DNA of 64,000 nucleotides from Comamonadaceae bacterium (lineage in GTDB: Bacteria > Pseudomonadota > Gammaproteobacteria > Burkholderiales > Burkholderiaceae_C). Position numbers and translations under genes: made by a program. Location: NCBI GenBank assembly GCA_015999985.1, contig JAECRA010000017.1, forward strand, positions 1 through 64,000, given 5' to 3'. The notes beneath the pieces are model-generated. The model was not told the DNA's origin. It did not search any database and saw only the letters and a program-made list of their open reading frames with translations. Of this stretch, positions 16,861 through 24,143 are shown piece after piece (position 1 is the stretch's first letter; every line of letters begins with the position of its first letter).

Positions 16861-16945
16861 CGTTCGGGCTGAGCTTGTCGAAGCCTTGTACCGCGCTTCG
16901 ACAAGCCTGTCCTGAGCGCTGTCGAAGGGCTCAGCGTGAACTGTC
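16861..16945. repeat. Long intergenic inverted repeat, TGTCGAAGGGCTCAG type
   Basis: CGTTCGGGCTGAGCTTGTCG and the complementary TGTCGAAGGGCTCAGCGTGA bound the element. Inner CTTCGACAAGCCTGTCCTGA repeats the same words, giving stacked stems. This is a widespread repeat in Burkholderiales and related genera. A degraded copy lies at 52372-52419. It separates the aldehyde dehydrogenase operon from the NmrA-like gene and could end transcription from upstream. Confidence 0.75.
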
Positions 16946-16964
16946 GGTACGTTAGAAGGTCCCA

Positions 16965-17855
16965 TCAACAAGTCCCGCCAACTTTCGAGATCACTTCGGC
17001 CAAATAGCTCTGAACGGTGCGCGGAGCTCTCCCCAGCACGCTCTGAAAATCCGGGCTAACCTTCTCTCCCACGCCTTCGCGCAAGACAGTGAGCACCTCT
17101 GTCTGATGCCGCAAGGTGAAGTCATCAGCCCCGCCTGCCCGGGCTCTGGCCATGGCTTCAGAGATATCGAGAGGCTTGTAGCGAATGGGCTTACCCAACA
17201 TCTGCACCAGAAGACCTGCAATCTCTTCGCCACCCAGCGCTTCGGGGCCGGTGACTTCGATCGTCTGCGGAGTTGATCTGGCAGCCATCGCATGCGCGCA
17301 AGCGGCCGCAATGTCTCGTATGTCTGCAAAAGCCACACGAGCAGGACCTATCCCCAGAGAGAACGTGTCGCCGTTTGACAACTCTGTGCCTATGCGGCCC
17401 AGTATTCCCTGCAGGAAGGCATTGGGCCGGATGCATATACATTCCGGCCCACCCGATTTCTGCACCGCACGCATGGTGGCTTCGACCTGAGCATGGGCGG
17501 CGCCCACCGTGGTCATGCGGCCCTCGACCATGGTCCATGCCGAGCCAGACAGTTTGACGATACGCCGCACGCCCGCGTCTGCAGCGGCCTGCACGGCGTG
17601 GCACTGCCAGGCCGCCATCTCTGGGTGAACGGGGGAGGATATGAAGGCTACATCCACCCCTTGCATGGCAGACACAATCGAGGCCGGCGCATCAAACTCG
17701 CCGATCACCGGCATTACTTCCGAGGGCCACATGGGCGCCGCCCTCTGTGCATCGCGCACCAAGCCAGCGACCGCCAAACCGCGATCAGACAGCTCACGCA
17801 CCACGAGGCTGCCTATGCGCCCCGTCGCGCCGAGAACAAGGTGGCGCTCGCTCAT
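16965..17855 (-). CDS. NmrA-like NAD(P)-binding protein (atypical SDR)
   Basis: A 296-residue protein that begins with the atypical-SDR motif LVLGATGRIGSLVVRELSDRG, continues with VDVAFISSPVHPEMAAWQCHAVQAA and ends with the DISEAMARARAGGADDF region typical of the NmrA/SDR_a5 group. The canonical Tyr-X3-Lys pair is not evident, as in many NmrA proteins, which either reduce quinone-like substrates or only sense NAD(P). Its ATG overlaps the stop of the upstream Bug receptor by 4 bp, placing it in the transcript that starts at the M29-like gene. The role within the locus is unknown. Confidence 0.85.
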   Translation of the reverse strand: MSERHLVLGATGRIGSLVVRELSDRGLAVAGLVRDAQRAAPMWPSEVMPVIGEFDAPASIVSAMQGVDVAFISSPVHPEMAAWQCHAVQAAADAGVRRIVKLSGSAWTMVEGRMTTVGAAHAQVEATMRAVQKSGGPECICIRPNAFLQGILGRIGTELSNGDTFSLGIGPARVAFADIRDIAAACAHAMAARSTPQTIEVTGPEALGGEEIAGLLVQMLGKPIRYKPLDISEAMARARAGGADDFTLRHQTEVLTVLREGVGEKVSPDFQSVLGRAPRTVQSYLAEVISKVGGTC

Positions 17856-18832
17856 TCCAGCACAAGATTCAGTCGCTTCACCACCGGACTCCAGATCTTC
17901 ATCTCGTCCGCGATCTTCTGCGAAAACTTGTCCGCTGTGCCGCCCGCCGGCGTGTTGCCGGTACCACGCAGAAACTTATCTACGGAGTCTATGGCCAGGG
18001 TTTTCTGAAACTCGTTGTTCAGGCGCGTCACCACGTCCGCAGGCATGCCGGCCGGCCCGAAGATGCCTATATAGCCTTCACTTTCGATGCCGGAGACGCC
18101 TTGTTCAGTGATGGTGGGCACATCAGGCATGGCCGCATTGCGTGTATGCGAAGCCACCCCGATAGGCTTGACTTGCTTGGTGCTGATCGCCGAGATCGCG
18201 GTTCCGAAACCGTCGAACATGATGGGCACCTGGCCGCCAATGAGATCCTGGCCCGCTTGTGCACTCCCTTTGTAGGGCACATGCGTCATCGTCACTCCGG
18301 TCTTCTGTGAGAACAACTCGCCGAGCAAATGCGCGGTAGAACCTGTGCCAATGGAGGCGTAGCTGAGCTTGCCGGGGTTGGCCTTGCCGTAAGCCACCAG
18401 CTCTTGCACGTTGTTGAATGGCTGCGCAGAGTTCGCAATCAATACAACGCCGGAGCCCACGATCTGGAAGATGGGCGTGAACTTCGACGCATCGTAGGAC
18501 AGCTTGGGACGCAGAAGCGGGTTCTGCACATGGGTCAGGATGTTGGTCAGCAGCAGCGTGTACCCATCAGGTGCGGCGCGCTGGACTTCCAGCGCGCCAA
18601 TCCCGGTGTTGGCGCCCGGCTTCGTGTCGATGATGACCGGCACGCCCATGGATTCCGACAAATGCATACCCAGCCTGCGCCCAATCACCTCGGCCTGCCC
18701 GCCTGGACTGAAGGGCACCACGATGCGGATAGGCTTGCCCGGAGTGGGGTAAGTCTGGGCACTGACCTGAAACGAAACGCCTGCGGCCAGAGCCGTAAGC
18801 GAGATGGCGAAGGCGCGTCGAGTAGATAGCAT
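17852..18832 (-). CDS. Bug-family (TctC-like) periplasmic solute receptor
   Basis: A 326-residue receptor with an N-terminal signal peptide (RRAFAISLTALAAGVSFQVSA, cleaved before QTYPTPGKP), then GKPIRIVVPFSPGGQAEVIGRR and the pocket motifs ASIGTGSTAHLLGELF and HVPYKGSAQAGQDLIGGQV. It is the second Bug receptor in the locus and sits between the M29-like enzyme (35 bp upstream) and the NmrA-like gene (4-bp overlap), so all three form one operon. A carboxylate ligand is expected from the family. No membrane components are nearby, so it must share a TctAB pair from elsewhere or act as a sensor. Confidence 0.92.
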   Translation of the reverse strand: MLSTRRAFAISLTALAAGVSFQVSAQTYPTPGKPIRIVVPFSPGGQAEVIGRRLGMHLSESMGVPVIIDTKPGANTGIGALEVQRAAPDGYTLLLTNILTHVQNPLLRPKLSYDASKFTPIFQIVGSGVVLIANSAQPFNNVQELVAYGKANPGKLSYASIGTGSTAHLLGELFSQKTGVTMTHVPYKGSAQAGQDLIGGQVPIMFDGFGTAISAISTKQVKPIGVASHTRNAAMPDVPTITEQGVSGIESEGYIGIFGPAGMPADVVTRLNNEFQKTLAIDSVDKFLRGTGNTPAGGTADKFSQKIADEMKIWSPVVKRLNLVLE

Positions 18833-18867
18833 CGTGGACTCCTGAACAGGTTATGGGTGAGGTTCTT

Positions 18868-20067
18868 CTAGGACACTAAGGAAATTTGTCGGCCTCGCTC
18901 GATCAGCGGCTGACCTTCGACTTCCAGGGTGGCATTGCTCCAGGTCAGCCAGCGATGGAAACTGGACCGGAAATGCCCACCCGACAACACGTTGTCGCCC
19001 AGAATCAGGCGAACCACCCCGGCGCCAAAGCCGTAATGGGGCAAGAAGGAACTGCCCGGAACGGGCGTGAGCAGCGGGTTGCAACCGATGATGATTTCAC
19101 CCAACATGTCCTTGTCGCCAGACTCGGAAGCCCACGCCTGATCCAGCGCCTTTTGATCGCCTTCGGTCTGGACTGAGGTCACCTTGCCATCGCGAAATTC
19201 GAAAGCCAGGCCGGCTTTGGTGAATGGATGGGTGTCAAAGCCGCGTCCCAGTGCCATGGCTTCGCCATCGGTTCGGCTGGGAAACACCACACGCCCTTGC
19301 GCGCTGTGTGGCTCGGGAATGAATCGGAAGCTGCCGACAGGCACCTCTTCTTCGCGATCACGCCCGCTTGAAAAGCGCGCCATGCGCTCCCGTGAGGCGT
19401 CTCCATAGTTCGTGTGAAAGCTGGAGGTGGCACGAAACCGCAGGTCGGTTCCGGCATCGTCCGTGAGCCTCAGTTCACGACCACTGAGCATCTGGACCAT
19501 CCGCTCCATCATGCGGCGCATCCAGTCATAGTCGAGATCGATGATGGCTTTTTCATTGACCCGGTCATGCAACAGGTTCACCGGGTGCGACGGATCAGGG
19601 AAGCGAGGATCTTGAAACCAGTGCAAATGAGCCGATCGGACATTCTTGCAAGCATGGACGACCTCGTCCGATTGCGAGGTGGAGACCGTTCGATACGCCC
19701 GGCGCCTGTCGTTCATGAGCAATATGAAGACGTCGGCGCAAGAGAACAGCTGCTTCATGGCATCTGCCTCTGCTTGGTCCAGTGCGCTATCCGGATGGCG
19801 TCCGCTGGCCAGACGCATTCCACCCACTGCGGGAGACCAGTGAAGAATGCTGGCCATTTCAATCGCCCGGGCCCGCTGGATTTCGCAGCGCACCGCTTCC
19901 AGCGCAGCACCGCCGTAGTAAGGGTCGGCAGAAATGATCACCCGTTCAGCCGGTTGTACGGCGAGGATGCGCCGCACCACAGTCTGAGCAATGGCCTCCC
20001 AGTCAATGACGTGCGTGGGCGCCAGGCCTTGATGCTCGGGCAACGGAAACGGATCGAAAACCGTCAT
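18868..20067 (-). CDS. M29 aminopeptidase / 2,5-dihydroxypyridine dioxygenase (NicX)-like protein
   Basis: A 399-residue protein whose C-terminal half follows the M29 fold shared by thermostable aminopeptidases and the iron dioxygenase NicX: LGEIIIGCNP (Glu324), SSFLPHYGFGAGV (His344), SFHRWLTW (His371) and ATLEVEGQPLIERGR. In both known groups the second histidine begins an H-X-D metal motif. Here it is H-R-W (Trp373), so one ligand is missing or replaced. The N-terminal half, with ISADPYYGGAALEAVR, is the usual nucleotide-like alpha/beta domain. It is the first gene behind a tandem IclR-type operator. A ring-cleaving dioxygenase or amide hydrolase role is possible, but the altered site prevents a firm call. 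Confidence 0.72.
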   Translation of the reverse strand: MTVFDPFPLPEHQGLAPTHVIDWEAIAQTVVRRILAVQPAERVIISADPYYGGAALEAVRCEIQRARAIEMASILHWSPAVGGMRLASGRHPDSALDQAEADAMKQLFSCADVFILLMNDRRRAYRTVSTSQSDEVVHACKNVRSAHLHWFQDPRFPDPSHPVNLLHDRVNEKAIIDLDYDWMRRMMERMVQMLSGRELRLTDDAGTDLRFRATSSFHTNYGDASRERMARFSSGRDREEEVPVGSFRFIPEPHSAQGRVVFPSRTDGEAMALGRGFDTHPFTKAGLAFEFRDGKVTSVQTEGDQKALDQAWASESGDKDMLGEIIIGCNPLLTPVPGSSFLPHYGFGAGVVRLILGDNVLSGGHFRSSFHRWLTWSNATLEVEGQPLIERGRQISLVS

Positions 20068-20094
20068 TTGGAAGCACCCTTCTATGATCTAGTA

Positions 20095-20131
20095 GTCCGA
20101 TATTTGAAATCAGTTGTCCGATATTAGGTCA
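20095..20131. promoter_or_regulatory. Tandem IclR-type operators before the M29-like operon
   Basis: GTCCGATATTTGAAAT (20095-20110) and GTCCGATATTAGGTCA (20116-20131) share GTCCGATATT. Their centres are 21 bp apart, the same as at the two other paired sites. The pair starts 28 bp before the coding start at 20067. ATTCCGAAC follows at 20136, a further half-site. Confidence 0.66.
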
Positions 20132-20164
20132 TTACATTCCGAACTGCAATAGGTGAGATTTCCT

Positions 20165-20200
20165 AGGAGGCTGTCAGACTTGGAGCGCCGACAGCCTCCT
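20165..20200. repeat. Perfect 11-bp stem-loop of unknown role
   Basis: AGGAGGCTGTC (20165-20175) and GACAGCCTCCT (20190-20200) pair perfectly around a 14-base loop. No T-run follows on either strand, so it is a poor terminator. It could be a remnant insertion-sequence end or an RNA hairpin. Confidence 0.5.
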
Positions 20201-20635
20201 GGTGCATGGCTCCAACCGAGCAGACTTCTGGCGGCGGGAGGTGATGGGTTGCAAAGGAACGCGCGTCGGTGTTGACGTGAGCGCACCGCAGGCGCACAGT
20301 TGAATAACCCGGTCAACTACGCCGTTGGCAAGTGGACAATTTCATATTGTGGAAGTGCAAAAATTGCAATCCCACAGTAAAATATTAAGTTAGCTAAAAA
20401 AGGGCGGGCGGCGCCCAAAGGGGCAAGCTAATCAGAGCTTGCAAGAAGATTGCAGCATCCTGGGAGGGGTGCTCATCACCTGAGTGCTGCCATGGGGCCT
20501 ACGTGCAGAGGCCGCAGCAATGCTAGTTCAACGCTGCTTGCCACATACCAGCCTCGTCCTTTTCTTGCTGCTGTCCGCGCGCCACTTCAATGCGTCTGCG
20601 CTGGCCGTTTAAGTTCGAAGCATCAGGAGTCGCGT
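20201..20635. other. Non-coding stretch upstream of infA with a compound dyad
   Basis: I see no gene in these 435 bases. At 20348-20376 there is a compound dyad in which TGTGG and TGCAA pair with TTGCA and CCACA, all arms evenly spaced by 3 bases. An AT-rich, promoter-like stretch (AGTAAAATATTAAGTTAGCT) follows, then GGGCGGGCGGCGCCC and a long leader before the IF-1 start. The AT-rich block is the most likely promoter of infA, and the leader of about 230 bases could be regulatory. Confidence 0.5.
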
Positions 20636-20890
20636 ATGGCAAAGGAAGAACTGATTGAAATGCAGGGCGTTGTGAATGAGGTGCTGCCCGACACCCGTTT
20701 TCGCGTAACGCTGGACAATGGGCACGAATTGATTGCCTATTCCGCCGGCAAAATGCGCAAGAACCACATCCGTATTCTGGCTGGAGACCGTGTCTCGCTT
20801 GAATTGTCTCCTTACGACCTGAGCAAGGGCCGGATCAATTTCCGCCACCTCAACGGTCGGGGCCCTATGCCCCCACGCGGCCCCCGGTAA
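20636..20890 (+). CDS. infA: Translation initiation factor IF-1 (long form)
   Basis: An 84-residue S1/OB-fold protein: [61 protein letters not shown], then [13 protein letters not shown]. It is IF-1 with a short basic, proline-rich tail (GPMPPRGPR) beyond the usual 72 residues. Burkholderiales typically carry two infA genes, the normal one in a ribosomal protein operon and this longer kind alone, so it is probably the second copy. The ATG at 20636 has AGGAG 7 bases upstream; starts further up, to 20450, would add unrelated sequence. IF-1 binds the 30S A site and assists IF-2 and IF-3. Confidence 0.95.
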   Translation: MAKEELIEMQGVVNEVLPDTRFRVTLDNGHELIAYSAGKMRKNHIRILAGDRVSLELSPYDLSKGRINFRHLNGRGPMPPRGPR

Positions 20891-21006
20891 GCCAAAAAGC
20901 TCTCTTCCGCAGGCGGGTGAGGTCCTCACATCGCCTTCAGCCCCTCCGCCGTACAGACGGAACGGATGCAGACGAGCTATGGCGCCATACCCAGGGCAAG
21001 TGAACT

Positions 21007-22083
21007 TCAGCCGCGGCGGCGGCTGCGCACCGCATCGGCCAAGCTTTTCAGCACCGGCACGGTTTGCTCAAAGCTGATGCAGGCATCCGTGATCGAGACC
21101 CCATGTTTCAGGGGTTGGCCTTCAATGATGTCCTGACGCCCCTCTTCCAGATGGCTCTCGATCATCAGCCCCATGATGCGGGTATCGCCTGCCGCCACCT
21201 GCTTGGCCACATCTTCGGCGACCACAATCTGGCGTGCATGCTGCTTGGAAGAGTTGGCATGTGACACATCAATCATGACCTGTTCACGCAAACCTGAGGA
21301 TTTCAGCAGCGCGCACGCGGCCTCTACATCCGCGCTGGAGTAGTTGGTCGCCTTGCCTCCTCGCAGGATCACGTGGCAATCATCATTGCCGCGGGTTTCA
21401 AAGATGGCGCTTTGCCCCATCTTGGTCATGCCCATGAAGGCGTGCGGTGAGCGCGCTGCCAACATCGCGTCAGACGCCACTTTGACACCGCCGTCGGTAC
21501 CGTTCTTGAATCCCACCGGGCAGGAAAGCCCGCTGGCCAGCTGCCGGTGGCTCTGGCTTTCCGTGGTGCGTGCGCCAATGGCGCCCCAGCTCACCAGGTC
21601 GCTGATGAACTGCGGGCTCAGAAGATCCAGGAATTCGCAGCCCACGGGCAAGCCCACATCCAGCACATCCAGCAGCAATCTCCGCGCTTTCCTCAAGCCT
21701 TCGTTGATGGCAAAGCTGCCATCGAGATGCGGGTCATTGATGTAACCCTTCCAGCCCACCGTGGTGCGGGGCTTTTCGAAGTAAACACGCATGACCACCA
21801 GCAACTCGTTCGAGAGCTTGTCGGCCTCAGCCTTCAAAAGGTGCGCATAATCCATGGCCTGATCATGGTCGTGGATGGAGCATGGCCCCACGACCACCAC
21901 CAAGCGGTCATCTGCGCCATGCAGCACGCGCGAGATGGCGGCGCGGCTCTGCTCTACCAAAGCCTGCGCTGCATCGGGTGTGGGCAAGTCTTCCAGCAAA
22001 AGTGCAGGCGTGATCAGCGGCCGTACTGCGCCGATGCGCGTGTCGTCAATGCGCGTGGTGTCGTGGGTAGATTCGGGGTTCAT
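21007..22083 (-). CDS. aroG: 3-deoxy-7-phosphoheptulonate synthase, class I (DAHP synthase)
   Basis: A 358-residue enzyme of the AroF/G/H type that joins phosphoenolpyruvate and erythrose 4-phosphate, the first step of the shikimate pathway. Clear motifs are VVVGPCSIHDHDQAMDYA, RVYFEKPRTTVGWKGYINDPHLDGS, GARTTESQSHRQLASGLS, PVGFKNGTDG and IDVSHANSSKQHARQ. The length and the N-terminal extension fit feedback-inhibited class I-alpha enzymes; which amino acid inhibits it cannot be read reliably. It stands alone, transcribed towards infA. The aroG symbol is conventional for this order and not proven. Confidence 0.95.
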   Translation of the reverse strand: MNPESTHDTTRIDDTRIGAVRPLITPALLLEDLPTPDAAQALVEQSRAAISRVLHGADDRLVVVVGPCSIHDHDQAMDYAHLLKAEADKLSNELLVVMRVYFEKPRTTVGWKGYINDPHLDGSFAINEGLRKARRLLLDVLDVGLPVGCEFLDLLSPQFISDLVSWGAIGARTTESQSHRQLASGLSCPVGFKNGTDGGVKVASDAMLAARSPHAFMGMTKMGQSAIFETRGNDDCHVILRGGKATNYSSADVEAACALLKSSGLREQVMIDVSHANSSKQHARQIVVAEDVAKQVAAGDTRIMGLMIESHLEEGRQDIIEGQPLKHGVSITDACISFEQTVPVLKSLADAVRSRRRG

Positions 22084-22139
22084 CCCCGAATTATCGGCGG
22101 TCGGCCACCACAGGGACTGCTCGCCCTGTCACCCAAGCA

Positions 22140-22727
22140 TCAAAGCGTGCGTCCCAAGGGGGCAATACCAATCAACGCCGCGTGCAACCAGAACGCGAAC
22201 GCTGCCCACGCCACCATGCCAATGACCACGGTCAACAGGGTTCCCATCATGGTGCCTGGGGCGTAGACCGTGCCAAGCACACGGTCACGCTGGCGCGCCG
22301 CCCGGAAGTCGAGCACAGCCCACAGCAAGAACGATCCGAACAGCAGCAGATCTGCCAGCTTGCCTGTGGCCAGCAAATGGCCAAAAGCCCATAGCTTGAC
22401 GCCCAGCACCATGGGGTGGTGCATCTTGGCTTTCAAGTGGTTGCGCGGCACATATGCGGCGGCCAGAAAAATAAACGCTACCAGAGTGAAGAGCGAGTTG
22501 GCGTGCTTCATGCCCATAGGAGGCGACCACACCATGACGGGTTGCTGCCGCGCCATCCCGTACCCCCAGATGATCAGCACAAACCCAATTACGGAGACCA
22601 CGGAGAACACCGCTTTCCAAGTCATCGGCCCCATGCTGCTCACGGCACGCGAACGCCAGCCTTCGGCAAAGATGCGTACTGAATGGACGCCGAGGAACAG
22701 GACCAAGCCCAGAACAAGGATCAGCAT
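22140..22727 (-). CDS. nnrU: NnrU family integral membrane protein
   Basis: A 195-residue membrane protein with about five or six hydrophobic segments and the family words LGVHSVRIFAEGWR, FILAAAYVPRNHLKAKMHHPMVLGVKLWAFGHLLATG (read in parts) and LLLFGSFLLWAVLDFRAARQRD. NnrU proteins were first described near nitric-oxide-responsive genes of denitrifiers and are related to isoprenylcysteine methyltransferase-like membrane folds; the biochemical role is unsettled. It follows the DAHP synthase start by 56 bp on the same strand and lies upstream of it, so co-transcription is possible. No denitrification genes are visible here. Confidence 0.9.
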   Translation of the reverse strand: MLILVLGLVLFLGVHSVRIFAEGWRSRAVSSMGPMTWKAVFSVVSVIGFVLIIWGYGMARQQPVMVWSPPMGMKHANSLFTLVAFIFLAAAYVPRNHLKAKMHHPMVLGVKLWAFGHLLATGKLADLLLFGSFLLWAVLDFRAARQRDRVLGTVYAPGTMMGTLLTVVIGMVAWAAFAFWLHAALIGIAPLGRTL

Positions 22728-22935
22728 GATGCGGGGCCCGCCGCGGGATGCGGTCTGTGGGGCAAGTGTGGGAGTTCAGGCCATTATGCAGGCATCTGGT
22801 GGCAAATAGGTGCTCTTAGGCCTGAAAGGGCATATGGCTGCCGGAGCCTCCTCGCTGCTAGCCAACTCTGGAGATGGGCGGAGCAAAGCGTATGTAAAAA
22901 GCCGATACAAAAGTAGTGGTATTGTTATTTTATTA

Positions 22936-22991
22936 ACATGTGAATCGCATCAAAAACACATGTGGTGATGATGCAAATGCACTAGAAGTGC
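22936..22991. promoter_or_regulatory. Repeated ACATGT dyads upstream of the Roadblock-like gene
   Basis: Two ACATGT palindromes (22936-22941 and 22958-22963) lie 22 bp apart in a very AT-rich stretch, followed by GCACT-AGA-AGTGC (22979-22991). The coding start is at 23021. The composition and the paired sites look like a regulated promoter. No regulator can be assigned. Confidence 0.4.
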
Positions 22992-23020
22992 AATGAATAT
23001 CAACCCATTAAAAACACAAC

Positions 23021-23380
23021 ATGGCTACGATCAAGCAATCTCTCGATGAACTTATGGCCCTCGACGGCGCAATGTGCGCAGCTATCGTTGACTCCACCAG
23101 CGGCATGATTCTGGGCTCCACCGGCTCTGGTATTGATATGGAAATAGCTGCTGCGGGCAACACGGAAGTGATGCGCTCCAAGGTCAAGACCATGAGAGCA
23201 CTTGGCTTGAACGACGTCATCGACGACATCCTGATCACGCTGGGAAAGCAGTACCACGTGCTTCGCCCAAGTTCGCGCAAAGAAGGTATCTTTATCTATA
23301 CCGTGCTGGACAAGGGCCGTTCCAACCTGGCCATGGCACGCCGTAAGGTGCAAGACGTCGATAAGGAACTGAACTTCTGA
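23021..23380 (+). CDS. Roadblock/LC7-like domain protein
   Basis: A 119-residue single-domain protein: KQSLDELMALDGAMCAAIVD, STSGMILGSTGSG, then an alternating helix (NTEVMRSKVKTMRALGLNDVI) and strands DILITLGKQYHVLRPS and GIFIYTVLDKGRSNLAMARR. This order and the opening AAIVDSTSGMIL fit Roadblock/LC7 (MglB-like) folds, which often regulate small GTPases. No MglA-type GTPase gene is adjacent. There is no signal peptide and no evident Shine-Dalgarno sequence. It stands alone between non-coding stretches of almost 300 and 450 bases. Confidence 0.6.
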   Translation: MATIKQSLDELMALDGAMCAAIVDSTSGMILGSTGSGIDMEIAAAGNTEVMRSKVKTMRALGLNDVIDDILITLGKQYHVLRPSSRKEGIFIYTVLDKGRSNLAMARRKVQDVDKELNF

Positions 23381-23832
23381 GGTGCCATGCGTGCCGGGGC
23401 CTTGAAGGCTCGCCGCACGGCCTGTCTGCTTAAGCTGCGGCCTCCAGGGCTGTAGCTGGTACTCACTTCAAGCCGGGCTTGAACAAAGGCCGCGGCTTTC
23501 CATGCAACGTGTTTGAAAACCTGATGTTTATCAAACATTTGCATGATCAGTTCAAACACCTTCCCTGGCCCGCCTGGATGGGGTTGGGAGTCCTTTTTTT
23601 GCGGTACTATGCGGCTACTTCGGTTGGCGCGGTGAGTGCATTCGACTTAAGGGTCCTTTGCAGAGCCCGCTCGCGGTGCCGGACCGTTGGCCCGGTGAAC
23701 ACCTGGCTGCGGGCTGCTGTATTGAGCTTTTTGCCGGTAGCGCCAGCTATTGGCTGCAAACCTCGCGTTGCAACCCATTCAGACGCCAGAGCCCGACATT
23801 CGCGATAGGTTTCGCAGAGAATCCCTAGCTAC
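23381..23832. other. Non-coding stretch, no gene recognised
   Basis: These 452 bases hold no convincing reading frame. They contain a T-run (CCTTTTTTTGCGGTACTATG near 23593) and a GC-rich part with several short self-complementary words (GGACCGTTGGCCCGGTGAAC, GCGGGCTGCTG). A small RNA is possible, but I see no clear promoter-terminator pair. Confidence 0.4.
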
Positions 23833-24033
23833 ATGACCAAATTAGAGCAAAAAACTGCCCGTTTGACGGTGTTGATCGATCCTGCCAAGAAGCGCGCCTT
23901 CGAATCGCTTTGCGCGGCGCAGGACGTCACACCGTCTCAGGTCGTGCGCAAGTTGATCCGCGAGTACCTGCAGCAACACGGCGTCACATGGACCCCGCAG
24001 CCAGAAGACGACCGGGAAGACAATAATTCCTGA
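23833..24033 (+). CDS. Ribbon-helix-helix (CopG/Arc-like) small DNA-binding protein
   Basis: A 66-residue protein. TARLTVLIDPAKKRAFESLCA forms the beta strand and first helix, and QDVTPSQVVRKLIREYLQQHG forms the second helix of a ribbon-helix-helix dimerisation domain. An acidic tail (PQPEDDREDNNS) follows. Such proteins are often antitoxins or plasmid copy regulators, but no toxin-like gene lies within a few hundred bases on the same strand, so it is probably a solitary regulator. A family B REP palindrome lies just behind it. Confidence 0.72.
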   Translation: MTKLEQKTARLTVLIDPAKKRAFESLCAAQDVTPSQVVRKLIREYLQQHGVTWTPQPEDDREDNNS

Positions 24034-24097
24034 GCTGTAGTCCGCTGAACTTCGGACTGCGTTAAAAAGCGCTAGATTGCGCAGCTGCTGAGATCTC

Positions 24098-24130
24098 CCC
24101 CTGGGACCGCCGAGCTCCCGCTCGGCATCT
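24098..24130. repeat. REP-like palindrome, family B (single copy)
   Basis: CCTGGGACCGCCGAGCTCCCGCTCGGC contains the stem GCCGAG-CTCCCG-CTCGGC. The same words recur at 41814-41852, 41943-42020 and 52089-52121. It sits between convergent genes, the usual place for such elements. Confidence 0.75.
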
Positions 24131-24143
24131 TCGTGCTCACCTC

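Noticed and set aside
23479-23808. 109-codon plus-strand frame in the long gap before the RHH gene
   Set aside because: The product is rich in Arg and Cys with no motif, no ribosome site and no repeat of a known family. It is treated as non-coding.
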